This document shows positions 1 to 14,190 of a stretch of 64,000 bases of DNA, piece after piece; position 1 is the first letter of the stretch, and the number at the start of each line of letters is the position of its first letter. The stretch is from the NCBI GenBank assembly GCA_031472005.1, contig PZJY01000001.1:3100001-3164000 (forward strand). The letters are read 5' to 3'. This DNA comes from Tetracladium setigerum (lineage: Eukaryota; Ascomycota; Leotiomycetes; Helotiales). A program made the position numbers and the translations under genes. The notes under the pieces are model-generated. The model saw nothing but the letters and a program-made list of their open reading frames with translations, searched no databases and was not told where the DNA came from.

Positions 1-1255
1 ACGCTACGGCGTGTGATACCCTCGAGGATGATCTTGTCATCTAGCGGAGCAGTGACGAGCTCGAGTTCACCGGATTTGCTCTTCCATACGATGAAGAAAT
101 TACTTCCTCCTGCTTCGGTCACGAGGTGGTCGGCGCCGAGGAGCCAGAGGATTTGATCGTATCCGAGCTTTTTACCCTCCGCTGTTTGGCACAATATTAG
201 TTAGTATTGGAATTTTTTCATTTGGCTATTATGTAGTGATTTGAGAAGATGGTGGAAGTGGAGAGAGAGGGGAGGGGAGCGGGGGAGGACATACTGTGCG
301 CAACGAAAGCAGGACCGTAATTTGCTCCTACTTTTGCATAACCGAAACCGCCAGGCCAGGCTCTGCAATCGTTCTTTGAAGCGAGAAGTTTCAATCCGGG
401 AGGTTTGGGACGGATCCTGGTCGGACTTTCCCGAGATCTGGCCATGGTGTTGCAATGATAAACATGAGACTCTCAGCGGGTGCGGCGACACCGATCTCTT
501 CGCCGTTACCAATGATTGCGGGACGTACATAAAGGAAACTTCCAGCGTGAGATTTGGGCAGCCATCCTGATAGGTTGGTTAGTAGCTAACGCTTTTGGGA
601 GATATGAGATTTGGGGAGCAATGAGAGAACATACTTGGACCGTCGAGTTTCATGAACGCTTTGAGTAGCTTGACGAATTCCGCTGGGTCAAAAGATGGGA
701 GTGCCACTCGTGCTGAACTCATAGCTAATCTCGCGGCATTCAATTCAGGTCTGAATAGACGTAATTTACCGTCGAAACCGCGGTAGAGCTTCATTCCTTC
801 AAAACATTGGGTTGCGTAGCTAGTGAAAGTCGGGTTAAAAAGTGGCCAAATCATAGTAGATAAGAGGGTAGAAGACGCGCATACTGGAGACATGAAGCAA
901 TCGGTGACATTGACAATGGGCCATAAGGTTGGAGTCTCGGTGCATGCCATCCAGCATCGTTGGTATAAGTGACCATGAGCACTGTGTCGCACGAGATATG
1001 GTTATCTTCCATACGAAGCAAGAAGTTTTAGGGGGCGCTCAGAGATGGGAACATACTGTGGTCGGTACATGTCTTCATATTCCAAACCTCCTCAGATCCT
1101 GGTTCGGGCACCTTCCTAGGAGCCTCAGTCCTTGTGATGGTCAATTTTGAGGCATCGAGATCATTCAGCGCGGGTTCACTCTGAAGGGCAGCTTCGGCCA
1201 GCTTGATTCCCACTTCTGTCAGATGGTCGATGGTTTCCACTGCTTGGACGCCCAT
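1..1255 (-). CDS. Branched-chain amino acid aminotransferase (3' part cut by the window edge)
   Basis: PLP-dependent transaminase that interconverts Leu/Ile/Val and their 2-oxo acids. The N-terminal part reads MGVQAVETIDHL from an ATG at 1255. It is followed by the family signatures CFEGMKLYRGFDGKLRLFRP, a FLYVRP segment and GGFGYAKVGANYGP. Short introns interrupt it, with donors such as GTATGT after CTDH, after SCLH and after LDGP; the exon after YGPAFVAHS continues to base 1, so the C-terminus lies outside the window. The frame breaks once: going from KVRPGS to KPPGLKLLASKND needs one extra base at the G run 407-409 (C run on the coding strand). No clear mitochondrial presequence is visible on the chosen start, so cytosolic or mitochondrial location is open. 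The family call is secure. Confidence 0.9.
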
Positions 1256-2291
1256 GATTCCTGATTGGAAAGAAGTTTGTACTTTGAAATACTTGAAATT
1301 TTGTGATAATTGTCTGTATTGTATGTAAGTACTCGGACTGTGTCGTTGAGAGGAGAGAATGACACTTACTTTAAAGACTATTGAAAATGAAACTGTTGAG
1401 CATGACTCAATTCGCATACAACCCAAGACACTACTTCTTTTGGAGATAGCCGAGGCAGATAGTGAAGGAGGAAACTTGGGAGGATGCAGTTGATGTCAGC
1501 TAAATCAACAGATATATACCTTAAGGTATGTATATATATATTTCTCTCTTGGCCAAGAATGGAGCATGTCAAATGGACGAGCGGTCAAACGCAGGGCGCT
1601 TCGTACCCTCCGTCCGCTTGTCGGAGGTTTAAAACATCTCCAGAAACGAGTGATGATAAGCTTCACCAATCAAGCCGAAGAAGCGTGTTCGGGCCTTACG
1701 TGTATAGTGGAGATCACGTGTTTGCCATAAGAGATGGGAAGTGTCATATAATTCTATTGAAACTCGAATAATGAAATGGTAGAGACTTACCTACCCTACA
1801 TACTAGGTATTCCGAGATAAGACGAACGACAGCATTTCATTATTGTTGCATGGGCAGTGAGCTCCGAACTCCGTCGATGTCGTTAAAATAGCCAAACATG
1901 CACCGAAGAATGTGCAAATACATGGTCTCTCTTGGCCCAGGTGGCCCTTCTTACCTGATTAGGGCGATCTACGAACCATTCTCGCCATTCTTCGGAATTC
2001 CTCGACGCCTCTACTTTACTCCGAGATCAAATACTAGGAAGGGCGCGAACACTGTGTTACAATTATAATAGATCCACACATCACTGAATGAAATATAAAT
2101 ACCGTGCTATCCCCTATGTGCAATTCCGGCTATCCTAACAAATGCTGATGAAATCGCGAATCTCAAAAATTGGTAACAATACCTCCTCCACTCTTGAATA
2201 AGGCCAGGTTATCAGCAGCTTCAACACTTCAACCCTCAAGTACCTCGGAGGCTCTAGAAAGAACAAACAAAGTTTCCAGAAACTCTACAGA
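1256..2291. other. Divergent intergenic region, aminotransferase / acetyltransferase
   Basis: About 1.0 kb lies between two divergently oriented genes and presumably holds both promoters. An ACCTTAAGGT palindrome next to a TATATATATA stretch lies around 1519-1542. I see no other gene. Confidence 0.5.
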
Positions 2292-3774
2292 ATGGATCGA
2301 ACTTATCCTGCTGGTATGTCAATTGCTATTCAAATATCAATTAGTCCTGCCAATCCACCAGGGAAGGAAAAGTTGCTCATTTTATTTCCATCCTAGGTAT
2401 TCTGGGAGGCTCTACTCCGCTGGACACGTCAAAGGAACGTATATCAGTTGCGCCACAACTGGATTTTACAACATCCCAGAGAACCTCTCAGGAGGAACCA
2501 TCCAACTGCTGAAGTATGCAGTAGCGAAGACAATTTCTCGGCATCCCATTCTTTGCTACGGAATCATCGATAAAACCGACACAACTGATGCACACTTTCT
2601 TCAATTGCAGGCTATCAACTGGGAGGATGTCGTTGAGATCAAGAACATCTCAAAATCTCAAAATGGCGACGATGCTGAACTCCACTATGAGATAGGGAGA
2701 GGTCATGAAGTCCGATTTGACGACCAGGAGCGGAAGCCTGCATGGAGGATCAAAGTTCTCAAATATGAGGATGAGCCATCGAGGATTGATGTAATTTACT
2801 ACAATCACCATGGTGTCGGAGACGGTACGAGCTGTGTGAACTTTCACAAAACGCTCATCCAATTCCTTCAAGATGGCTCCTCGCTCATACAGGAAGCACA
2901 ACCCTCCTGGCCTTACGTTATCCCCGAAAAGATTGGCCGGCCAGTATTTGTGGAAGACGCTCTCCCGATTTCTCTAGTAGAGCAGACACCTCCTCTCGAG
3001 AGTGCAAAAGCAGAATCAGCAGAACCAGCCTTCAATCCATGGACCGCCGGTTCTCCATCACTTGATCACTTCCGCTCTTTAGCCACCATCATCACAATCC
3101 CACAAGCCAATGTATCGCGCATTCTCCAATACTGTCGCCAGCGAAACATTACCATGACGGGCCTTCTCCACGCCCTCATCACAATCCAGCTTTCCAAAAG
3201 TGTCCCTTCTGCCGAAGGATTCAGAGCCCTAACGCCGATCTCCATTCGACGCTTTACCAAGACCTCGAACGATGATATTGTAAACCACGTTTCGTCTGCT
3301 GCCCACCAGTGGACACAGACACTGCTATCTTCCATCCGCACCAGTACCGAAGGTTCAGTGGAGGAAGAAGAGATCATCTATAAAATAGCTGGACAGTATC
3401 AAACAGACATTGCGACCGAGCTGGCCGCCATCCCAAACAGAGGTCTACCCGGATTGGTGGAGCTCTCCAAAATTACCGATTACGAGGAGGTTTTCAAGAA
3501 GAGTTTCAAGCAGAGAAAGCTAACTTACGAGATCTCAAATGTTGGGCTGGTGAGATTGCCTGTGGACATTGAAAATAAAAGGGTCGTGCAGCTGAAGAAG
3601 CTCGCTTTCAGCCAGTGCGGAATGGTCACTGGTTCGGCGATTGGATTTAGCAGTGTAAGCATCGCTGGTGGTCCTTTGTGTTTGTGTATTAGTTGGCAGG
3701 AAGGTATTTTGGAACAAGGAGTCGCGGATGATTTGAAAGCTTCCTTGGAGAGGAGGCTGTTTGCCTTTGAGTAA
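2292..3774 (+). CDS. Alcohol acetyltransferase-like protein (AATase family)
   Basis: Predicted CoA-dependent acyltransferase related to the yeast ATF alcohol acetyltransferases (CAT/condensation fold). The signature is YYNHHGVGDG near 2800-2825, containing the HxxxDG active-site motif. It is preceded by SAGHVKGTYISC and GFYNIPENLSGGTI, as expected for the N-terminus of this family. The likely start is the ATG at 2292 (MDRTYPAG), then an intron 2314-2396 (GTATGT...TAG) and one long exon to TAA at 3774, about 466 residues. The two exons join one base out of phase; one more G at the exon 1 end (2312-2313) would correct it, matching the single-base losses in other genes here. Alternatively the open frame from 2170 is used without splicing. 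Substrate alcohol is unknown. Confidence 0.75.
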
Positions 3775-4403
3775 TGGCAGCGGAAGGATGATAAATTTCA
3801 GGACACAGATTTCCGCTTGCGCATAAGAAATAGACTTTTACATGTGGAGGATACTGGTAGAGAAGTATAGACGCATGTTTTCATCTGTACCTGAGAGTAC
3901 ACAAAGGTCAAATCTAGAACCATCTACTTCCCATCGTTCTTGCTAATCAGTATTCCCTTTTGCTGTAATCATAACAACAAAGCTTGCAAGGGATCAGAAA
4001 ACTTGTGTCCTCAACCTTGATTTTGGAGAATCAAATCTCTTGCCATCCAAGAATAGCCGGCACACTCAACACTTGTCAGTAATTGTAAAAAAACGTTGAG
4101 GACGACGGAGAACCAAGCGACAGGAATGGAATATCCATTTGGTAATAGTGTAAGGAAAACAAATTGCAATTTACTACGATATACAAAATCTGTATACGCT
4201 ATTGGTATCTCGGTTTAACCCCCTCCTCCACCATCCAAAAATATCATACACTCATAAAACATAAAAGAGATTGTGATCGCGACATCAGCTTAAGGCCAAA
4301 GTGCCTTCCTCGTCCTGCGCCAAAGTCATATACCATACAGGCCGCCATAATCCATTCACGCTAATCGCAAGACCAAAAAAAGACGAATAAAGTAAAATGT
4401 CGT
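3775..4403. other. Convergent 3' intergenic region
   Basis: 629 bases lie between the ends of the acetyltransferase and permease genes. It is AT-rich, with no gene or repeat I can support; it presumably carries both 3' ends. Confidence 0.5.
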
Positions 4404-6342
4404 CTAGCAAACGACTTTGTAAAACCTCTTCCACTTCGGCCACGCCGCGCGTTCAGCTCTCTCTTCTGCTACCAACGCAGGAAGATTCCACTCTCGGATT
4501 CCAGTTCGAAGATCCATATCCGAAGTCCGCATGAACCTCGTCTTGTGGTAGAATTTGTAGAATAAAAAGAACAACAAAACGATGGGGGCTGCTAAATAGT
4601 CGAGCGCCAGGTTTTCCACCTGTTGCCGAATTGTCAAATGCTCGTAGTCAACAGGCCAGAATCCTGTCCAGAATTGAGCGACGAGCACGAGACAATTGAA
4701 AACGAAACCAATCCAAGATCCAAATACTCCTGGCTGCGATTGAAAGGCCAACTCATCAAGCGAATGGCCCTGGGCCTTCCACGCCTGTCGAAAGCGAATA
4801 TGAGCGAAGCAGATAGATCCCCATGTGAAGATAGATGAGAGTCCGGAGAGAGCCAACATCCAGGATAGAATGACACCCTCCGACCCCGAATCTGCTGCAT
4901 ATGCAATGAAACCCAACGACGAAGCGAATATGATAGCAACCAAGGGACGACCTTTCCGGTCAATATAAGCAAAAATCCTAGGTGCTTGGCCCTGGTCCGC
5001 TAACGCGGCTAAAGTTCGAGATGATCCAAAAATGGCGGAGTTTCCAACTGAAATGACAGCGATGAGGATAACGGCATTCATGACGGAAGGTAGAACATCG
5101 ATCCCGGCATTTTTAATAGAGATAACGAATGGCGAAGCGGCAGCATTGGCGCTCCCAGTATTGAGTAGTCTAGGATCGTCGTAGGGGACCAAAAGTCCAA
5201 CAACGGTGAGCGAGACAATGTAGAAAAGGGTAATTCGCCAGAAGACCTGCTTGACCGCGGTCGGAAGAGATTTTCGAGGATTCTCAGTTTCGGCAGCAGC
5301 AAGTCCTACTAGTTCCGTGCCTGCGAATGCAAAGGCAGCGGTAACGAAAACACTGCAAAGACCTTTGAAGCCATTGTGGAAGGCGCCTGGATCTTTCCAG
5401 TATTTGCCACCAATGTATCCACCATCGGGGGATCCACCACAGTTAAGAATTACCCCAAGAATGCTATTCATGTTAGGCGCTATCTATCAATAGGAGGATG
5501 ATAAACTCACATGTACCCTATAACTGCGATCACTTTGACCAGTGAAAAGAAGAACTCTGCCTCTCCATAACCCTTCACACCGAATAAGTTAATGGCGATG
5601 ATCAGAAAAAGAAAGACAGTAACAAATATGGCGTTGTTATATCTGCCATTCTGATCCCAATAATTGATCGTGATCGATGCTGCTATAACCTCGAGAGGGA
5701 GAACAACTAGCCACTGCATTGCATAATTCTGCTATCATCAGTTAAAAGTACATGCATATTTTGAGGACTACATACCCATCCCATTGCAAAACCCCACGCC
5801 GGATCTATAAACCTTGTCGAATAAGCCGAAAAGGATCCCGCAACAGGAAACAAGACTGCCATTTCACCAAGCGCGTGAACGGTACAATAAAGCATGATTC
5901 CTATGAGGGAGAAGCAAATCAATAAAGATGCGGGTCCTCCAGCTGCAAGAGCTTTCCCAGATGCGACAAAAAGTCCGGTGCCTCCAATACGTTAGCAAGA
6001 TCACGGCCAGTGGTTATTTCCCTACCTACCAATCGAACCACCAATTGCAATCATCTGTAAATGTCTCCCTTTGAGTTTTCGCGCGAGGGGAGATACAGCA
6101 GTTGCAATGGCAGCATTCTCAGGGTTGAAGACTCGTCCATTCGACCCAACGATGCCCTTGGGGGTGACGTTTAGATTGTGGTCCCGCTGGAAGCTGTATA
6201 GCACCCTCCTGCCGTAAGTCTGTCGAATCATGGTTGCCTCTTCATAACTTGGTTCTCCCCTACTGTAAGCAGGGTACAACGAGGAGCCATCGTGCTTCTT
6301 GTCATAACCAATTCCCTTCTCTACGTCCGTATTCATGGTCAT
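4404..6342 (-). CDS. Amino-acid permease, general/YAT family (12 TM)
   Basis: Plasma-membrane amino-acid/proton symporter of the APC superfamily, fungal YAT branch (GAP1-like). Four exons (6342-6030, 5981-5776, 5728-5511, 5463-4404) join in phase to 598 residues with no break. A soluble N-terminal tail leads into LKGRHLQMIAIGGSIGTGLF, the conserved start of TM1. Later come PAWGFAMGWNYAMQW, ELVGLAAAETENPRKS and SVGNSAIFGSSRTLAALADQ, all diagnostic for the family. A second ATG two codons downstream (6336) could also be the start. Substrate specificity cannot be read from sequence. Three HGATAR sites upstream suggest control by the GATA nitrogen regulator. Confidence 0.93.
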
Positions 6343-7135
6343 CGCCGCTTGTGGATCGTATGGTTCGAGGCCAGCCCCTCAACGCGCCTTGGTTCCTCGC
6401 GGATTCGTTTGTGTTTTGTTTCTAAAGAGATTCTGTCGCAAGGAATAGTCGCGTGTGCAGCTTAGGTATGTATCGAGGTATCTAGAGCAGGGGGAGATGA
6501 AGATTGGGGCTTGAAGTATACGGAAGAGTTGTGATAATGATATGGGTTGCGCAAGACCTTCGGCTTTGTCCCTACGCCCTCTCAACTCGTGGCGATACTG
6601 TCTAGCCGTTCGGCATGATAGTGAGATCAAATGGTTTGCAGTTTGGAAAGGAGTAAGGAGGACGGAGTCTGCGAGTCTGAGGCCTCGTTCATGGGGAAGG
6701 GGGAAATGCGAATGCGGCTGCGCCTTATCTTGCCATGCCACCCACCGCAAGGATCCGGCCCAGCCCAGCCAAATCCCTCCCGCCGCCCCCAAAGCTGATT
6801 ACTGAGATCTTGGAAGGCAGCATGATTGGATGGTTGCTCTGCAGAACCATTGTCCAAGATCTTGACTTGTGCTTGTTCTATCCAAATATCTCAAGATTTT
6901 CGATCAATTTTCTGTCTAAACATGATGAGGGAAGATATATAGTGGGGTTAGCAAGCTAAACGTCTGAGTGTCTTTCGATTCTTAAAGCCTTTCATAATTA
7001 TCAAGAGTAATTCAACTCTTGCAAAGTACAGATGTAACCACCAACTGATGCATGTAAATGAAGCCTAAACCCGATGAACGCTATGTGATGCCCTACATCT
7101 TCTAATATATACATGCTTTCCTATGAATACATATC
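6343..7135. other. Permease promoter region
   Basis: 793 bases between the permease start and the 3' end of the mannosidase gene. Apart from GATA motifs I see no gene; part is GC-rich (6700-6800). Confidence 0.5.
6532..6730. promoter_or_regulatory. Cluster of three HGATAR motifs upstream of the permease
   Basis: TGATAA at 6532-6537, TGATAG at 6616-6621 and AGATAA on the minus strand at 6725-6730, all within 400 bases of the permease ATG. In ascomycetes such paired sites bind AreA/NIT2-type GATA factors at nitrogen-controlled permease genes. The motif is short, so chance occurrence is possible. Confidence 0.35.
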
Positions 7136-9462
<2,327 letters not shown>

Positions 9463-10266
9463 AGATTTTGGCTGATCATCTTCCCAGAGGCCCTAGAAAT
9501 TGACGATAAACAAAAGCTGAAAGTGTATGTTCCTACGTTAAGGATAAATTTAAGTACCTGGGACACCACGCTGTCCTTGATATATGCCAAGCCGAAGCCG
9601 ACAGCCTTGCGGGACGCAAGCCGAACAGAAGGCTGGGCAGCCGCCCTCACAGGAATAGAACCTATGACAGTCAAATCTCTCTACAAACATGTGGGGCGAA
9701 CAAGGAAGTCTTGAGCATGGGTAGATATTATGGTGATAGGAGTTACAGTATGCTGATGCAGAAGCTCTTTCTCTGCCTTGTAAGACAATTTGGGATCAAG
9801 CCCAGTCAAGCATGAAGAAGTGATGCCTAGAAAGAGTGCTTATACCGAGCTTTAAGCTGTAAGTTCTTTAGACCAGCAACGACATATATGAACAAAGGAC
9901 TGAAAAAACGCACAAGAATCTGCCAGTTTCTCTGACAACTTGAAATATAAAGAGTTGCTATATTGCGAGCACGTCCTGATCACGGTTCCTGCCGCTCCAC
10001 CTCATATATTTCAAGTGCCTCTTGCTCTACCGACATTTTCTCGTCAAGGTTAGTCTATTTTCCTTACTTCCTCTGGCTGTGAGAAGAAGCAAAAAATCCC
10101 CGATAATACAACTTCATATGACTGTCCATTCATAGAGTTCTATTCGTTGGATTCCCAACCAAATTTGTGTCGCTCAGTAGGTGCCTACTTGTGTATGATA
10201 GGAAACTTTGCTGAGCTTCTATCTACAGACTCGCCACGCCTCCAGAATAATCCAGCGACCGATAAC
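9463..10266. other. Divergent intergenic region, mannosidase / ATG10
   Basis: 804 bases between divergent starts. It includes 5' leaders and promoters of both genes. I see no further gene and no convincing tRNA. Confidence 0.5.
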
Positions 10267-11081
10267 ATGTCGCACCGAGATGAATATCGCCAATGGCCCT
10301 TCCTGAATAATGAAGAATTTGAACTTGCTTGTGCCTTCTTCGATCAAAAATATGTGAGAGCAAGTCTTGGACCCACCAGGCAGATATTCAAGATTCGGTC
10401 ACGACGCACTCTCACTACCGGAATTACCTACCTCGAAATCCTACGGCTGTTGCAACTTCCCGAGGATGACGATGACTTATCTGTTGCTTTTGCAAAGTTG
10501 AGCGGAGATCTAACTTCGGCAAAGGATGTAGAGATGAGCATGGCCGAGGACGCTGACCAGGTAAGTGTGTAAGGATAACCGAAGAATTGCGTTGACTTTA
10601 GGAATAGGAAGCACTTCGAGTGGATGCCGTAGAGAGGTCAAATGCACCCCCAGGCTACAGTCTTTATTCTCTCCAGCCATATGTTGTTTACGAGGTCCAC
10701 CTCCATCCAACATACCAAGTGCCAACTCTTTGGTTTACTCTGCGAGATCTCCCTATGGGCGAGCCAGCCTTCGATATAGAAGCCGTCTATCGGTATCTTG
10801 TACCTCCTGCGTACAAAAGTCGGATGAGAGACAGCGGCATCGTCGGAGGAATTTCAGCAGCTGTGAGTTTTGCTGCCTGTCAAATGAAGTAAAATGCTAA
10901 TGAAGCGTAGCCTCACCCCTTGACAGATGTTCCTGCTTTTTTCATTCATCCATGTCAAACAAAAGAAGCACTGGAGAGTTTCGATTGCACGATGAAGGAT
11001 TATATTTTAGTATGGCTAGGCCTGGTTGGAGGTTGTGTGGGATTGTCGGTCCCTCTCGAGCTGGCCCAGCAAGATGGCTGA
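10267..11081 (+). CDS. ATG10: Autophagy E2-like enzyme Atg10
   Basis: E2-like enzyme that conjugates Atg12 to Atg5 during autophagosome formation. Three exons (10267-10560, 10608-10862, 10911-11081; introns of 47 and 48 bases) join in phase to 239 residues. The start MSHRDEYRQWPFL at 10267 is chosen because the family begins shortly before a (F)PFL.xEEF segment. Family marks are HPTYQVPTLWFTL and the catalytic HPCQT (Cys about residue 198), followed by YILVWLGLVGGCVGLSVP. An upstream ATG at 10147 is in frame but not needed. The third exon is too short to show as a separate long open frame, so the catalytic Cys is easily missed. Intact. Confidence 0.93.
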
Positions 11082-11343
11082 TCAGAATAGTTGCGCCTTC
11101 CAGCTTACTTGCTCCTGACTTTTACTCAATTTCATCAAGGCTCACAGATTACCGGCACCTTCAGTATAGATTGTTCGTACAACCTGCGACAAAGTTAGGT
11201 ACAGTTCTTCATTCTCAATTCATAACTCCTTACAAATTTGTGAAACCTAAGTGCAAATATGCGTTGGCGATACGCCTGACTTTTTCCAAATATCAGCCCC
11301 AACTCCTCGACTCCGCATGAGTGTAGTAAGGTAAGTCAAAAGA

Positions 11344-12062
11344 TCAGTCGTCATCGCTGTCTTCTTCCATGGCAACGTCCTCATCGCTATCCTCTGGCTC
11401 ATCCTCGTCATCTCTCCTCCTCTTCTGACCAGCAACGCTTGTAGTCGGGCTCTTAGCATCCACCATCGCGTGATCACCGCCACTCGTTGGGGGCTTCAGG
11501 CTTCCACCAGTGGTTGTGGATGTTGTGAGGGACGTTGGGGGCCATTGAAGATGCTTTGTTGGAGTTCAGTAGCAGTTACAACCGCAGCAGCAGCAGCAGG
11601 CATGCGAAAGGTGCCATCCAACTTCGAAATTGCATCTGACTTGGACTTTGCGTATTGAATTTGCTATACACTTGATCAGCACAGAGCTTGGATGCAGGTT
11701 TTGACAAGGAATGACATACAATTTCCCTGCCGAAGAAATCAAAGCCTTGAAGTGCTCTCATAGCCTGAGTTGCAGTTTGGATGTCTCTAAAAACAATATG
11801 CGCCTGACCACGCATCTTTGTTGTCTTCAATGCTACAACATCGAGAACAGGCCCGTAGGTGGAGAACAGAGCGTATAGGGAGATGCGCAAGTCGGGTTTT
11901 TGAATTTTCGTGTCTGGCAGGTTTGTGAGGTATAGTCTGAAGGTGTTAGTGAGGATCGGTACATGATAGCAACTGCAATTAGACTTACGTTTGGTTGGGC
12001 GCATACGTAGGTATCTTGCCTGGTGTTTTGGAGGAGGCTCCTTTCGCCAGTGTGCCCGCCAT
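11344..12062 (-). CDS. MSL1: U2 snRNP protein B'' (U1A/U2B'' family)
   Basis: RNA-binding component of the U2 snRNP. Exons are 12062-11989, 11936-11720 and 11663-11344; the start is MAGTLAKGASS at 12062. One RRM is visible, with RNP2 LYLTNLP and RNP1 RGQAHIVF, then GFDFFGREIQIQYAKSKSDA, typical of U1A/U2B''. The tail should be T/S-rich then acidic (KRRRDDEDEPEDSDED) and end at 11344. Reading straight through instead runs into a premature stop after PQPLVEA. One extra base in the run of five G at 11537-11541 restores the expected tail and gives 203 residues. Without it the acidic tail is lost but the RRM survives. Fungi commonly have one such protein with a single RRM. Confidence 0.9.
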
Positions 12063-12377
12063 AATGCCAATTTCGAGTCCTGGTTACGTGTAGGATATTT
12101 GCGTACAGAGAACCAAGTAGGGTGGAGTGCGCTTGCCTTGTTGATCGCGGAAAAGCTGTCGCGTCGTTGTAAATTAGAAGGCGATCTCCCAGCCAGAACA
12201 ATTTTGGGAACTTTGAAGCCGAACGCCAAGAAATGCCCCACGTACTTACCTATCTTGCGACCTCACTCACAGCTGTCGTCACCTTCCCATTCACCAACAT
12301 CTCCGACACCTCTCTAACCTTTCTCAATCTCACATTGATAGTAGAGAGCTCCTCCTATCTAACAATATTCCTCCAAA
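12063..12377. other. Divergent promoter, U2B'' / ARPC1
   Basis: 315 bases between the two start codons, forming a compact bidirectional promoter. The stretch before the ARPC1 start is pyrimidine-rich, as expected for a 5' leader. No other feature seen. Confidence 0.5.
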
Positions 12378-13569
12378 ATGGCGAGCCCAGAAGTCCACCA
12401 TCTTTTCCACCATCCCATTGCCGACCACTCCTTCTCTGCTGACAGACAGACGTTGGCTGTCGCTCGAGACACCAGCGTTGAGCTCTATGGACGAGCAGGC
12501 AATGATTTCAAGCTCAAGGATGAATTGAAGGGCCATGATAAGACGGTCACCAGTGTTGACATTGCGCCAAACAGCGGACGGATTGTAACATGCTCCCAAG
12601 GTTGGACACCCTCATACCCCTCGTCACACCAAATTGCTGACCTAAAGTGTAGACAGAAATGCCTTGGTGTGGGAACCCTCTCCTACCGGCTATAAACCAA
12701 CTCTTGTTCTTCTGCGAATCAATCGTGCTGCAACCTTCGTTCGTTGGTCCCCGTCCGAGACTAAGTTTGCGGTTGGGTCTGGTGCCAGAGTTATTGCTGT
12801 GTGCTATTTTGAGGAAGAGAATGACTGGTGGGTTTCGAAGCATATCAAGAAGCCAATACGTAGCACGATTACAACCGTAGCCTGGCATCCAAACTCGGTG
12901 CTGTTAGCTGCTGGATCAACAGATGCCCATGCGAGGGTATTCTCTAGCTTTATCAAGGGTGTTGATGCGCGACCTGAGCCTGGCGTGTGGGGAGAAAGAC
13001 TGCCGTTCAACACTGTCTGTGGCGAGTTCCTTAACAACTCGGCCGGTTGGATTCATGGTGTCTCCTTTTCTCCAAGTGGTGACGCCCTGGCCTTTGCCGC
13101 CCACGACAGCAGCATCACAGTCGTGTATCCCAATGGGGCCGATCAACCTCCTCGAGCCGTTGTCAGTGTTAGCACTCAACTCCTACCATTCATGAGCCTC
13201 ATCTGGAATGGCGAGAGCGAGATTATTGCTGCTGGCTATGACTGCGAGGCCTATCGGTTCAAGGGTGACGAAGGTGGCTGGCAGTTGACTGGATCCCTTG
13301 AATCAAAGGGACGGCCAGGACTTGGAGCGGCGCGAGAAGAGTCTGCTTTCAATATGTTCAAACAAATGGATTTGAAAGGAAAGACTAAGGATGATACGAA
13401 GTTGACAACCGTGCATCAAAATACAATTAGCACCGTGCGTGTTTTTGAAAGCTCTGGCGGAGCTGTGACGAAGTTTAGCAGTAAGTTTTATTCAGCTATA
13501 ACGTGAACTATCACTGACAAATATACAGCCAGTGGAGTTGATGGAAGAATTGTCATCTGGAATGCGTAG
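12378..13569 (+). CDS. ARC40: Arp2/3 complex subunit 1 (ARPC1/p40), WD40 protein
   Basis: Beta-propeller subunit of the Arp2/3 complex that nucleates branched actin at endocytic patches. Three exons (12378-12600, 12653-13480, 13529-13569) give 363 residues in an intact frame. Recognisable segments are the N-terminus HHLFHHPIADHSFSADR, the first WD unit GHDKTVTSVDIAPNSGRIVTC, RNALVWEP, TTVAWHPNSVLLAAGSTD, GWIHGVSFSPSGDALAFAAHD and the final GVDGRIVIWNA. The insert between the last blades (ESAFNMFKQMD) is an ARPC1 feature. Intron 1 uses an unusual donor, GTTGGA at 12601, but the joined frame (CSQ-DRNALVW) leaves little doubt. Length fits the family. Confidence 0.95.
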
Positions 13570-14190
13570 AACGGAAAGCCTTTTGTTTTCCAAGGTTCTT
13601 TTAGAAAGGAATAGAAATTTTATGTCCTCCTAGTTGATACTTTAAGAGACCGCAGGTGCATCCACACTTGGAATATCTGCCTCTAGTTCCAGTAAACATT
13701 CTCACTCATATTACCTTTTTGAACATGTTGACTGGCCGCCTCTGGCTAATCCTGGGATTGTTCTGCAACGGACCAAATAAGGGCCAAGACTATAAGGTTT
13801 GTACTTAATTAGCCTGGGGCACGTGTTTCTAATAGTGATGTTTCTCAGCTCTCGTCTATCTCGATGAGGCTGAGATTGCTAACTCAAAAAGCCCAAGGCA
13901 AATTTTGTCTCTTGCTCCCTTTTAGTCAAAGTCTCGTAATATTCAAGGCATCGACCAATGCATCCCATCCTTGTCTCTCGTCCATTTATCCGGAGTGTAC
14001 ACCTTGACTTGCAACATAAAGCCAAACTGAGCACGCACACACTTTCAAGGAGCACTCATTTGCGTGTGATTAGTTCCTGCAATATAACAACCCGACCCAG
14101 GAATTTGGTTTGTGGGACAATATCAAAGTCAAACAGCTTGCATATCTTGAGACTATACGTAGGCCTCGCAGATCTATTAGATAATCAACA
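13570..14190. other. Intergenic region, ARPC1 to monooxygenase
   Basis: 621 bases containing the ARPC1 3' end and the promoter of the next gene. Open frames here (for example 13958-14218) look like noise. Nothing else recognised. Confidence 0.4.

Noticed and set aside
9640..9680. Second T-arm-like stem-loop (ATAGGTTCTATTCCTGT, minus strand)
   Set aside because: The loop lacks the expected purine and no cloverleaf could be built.
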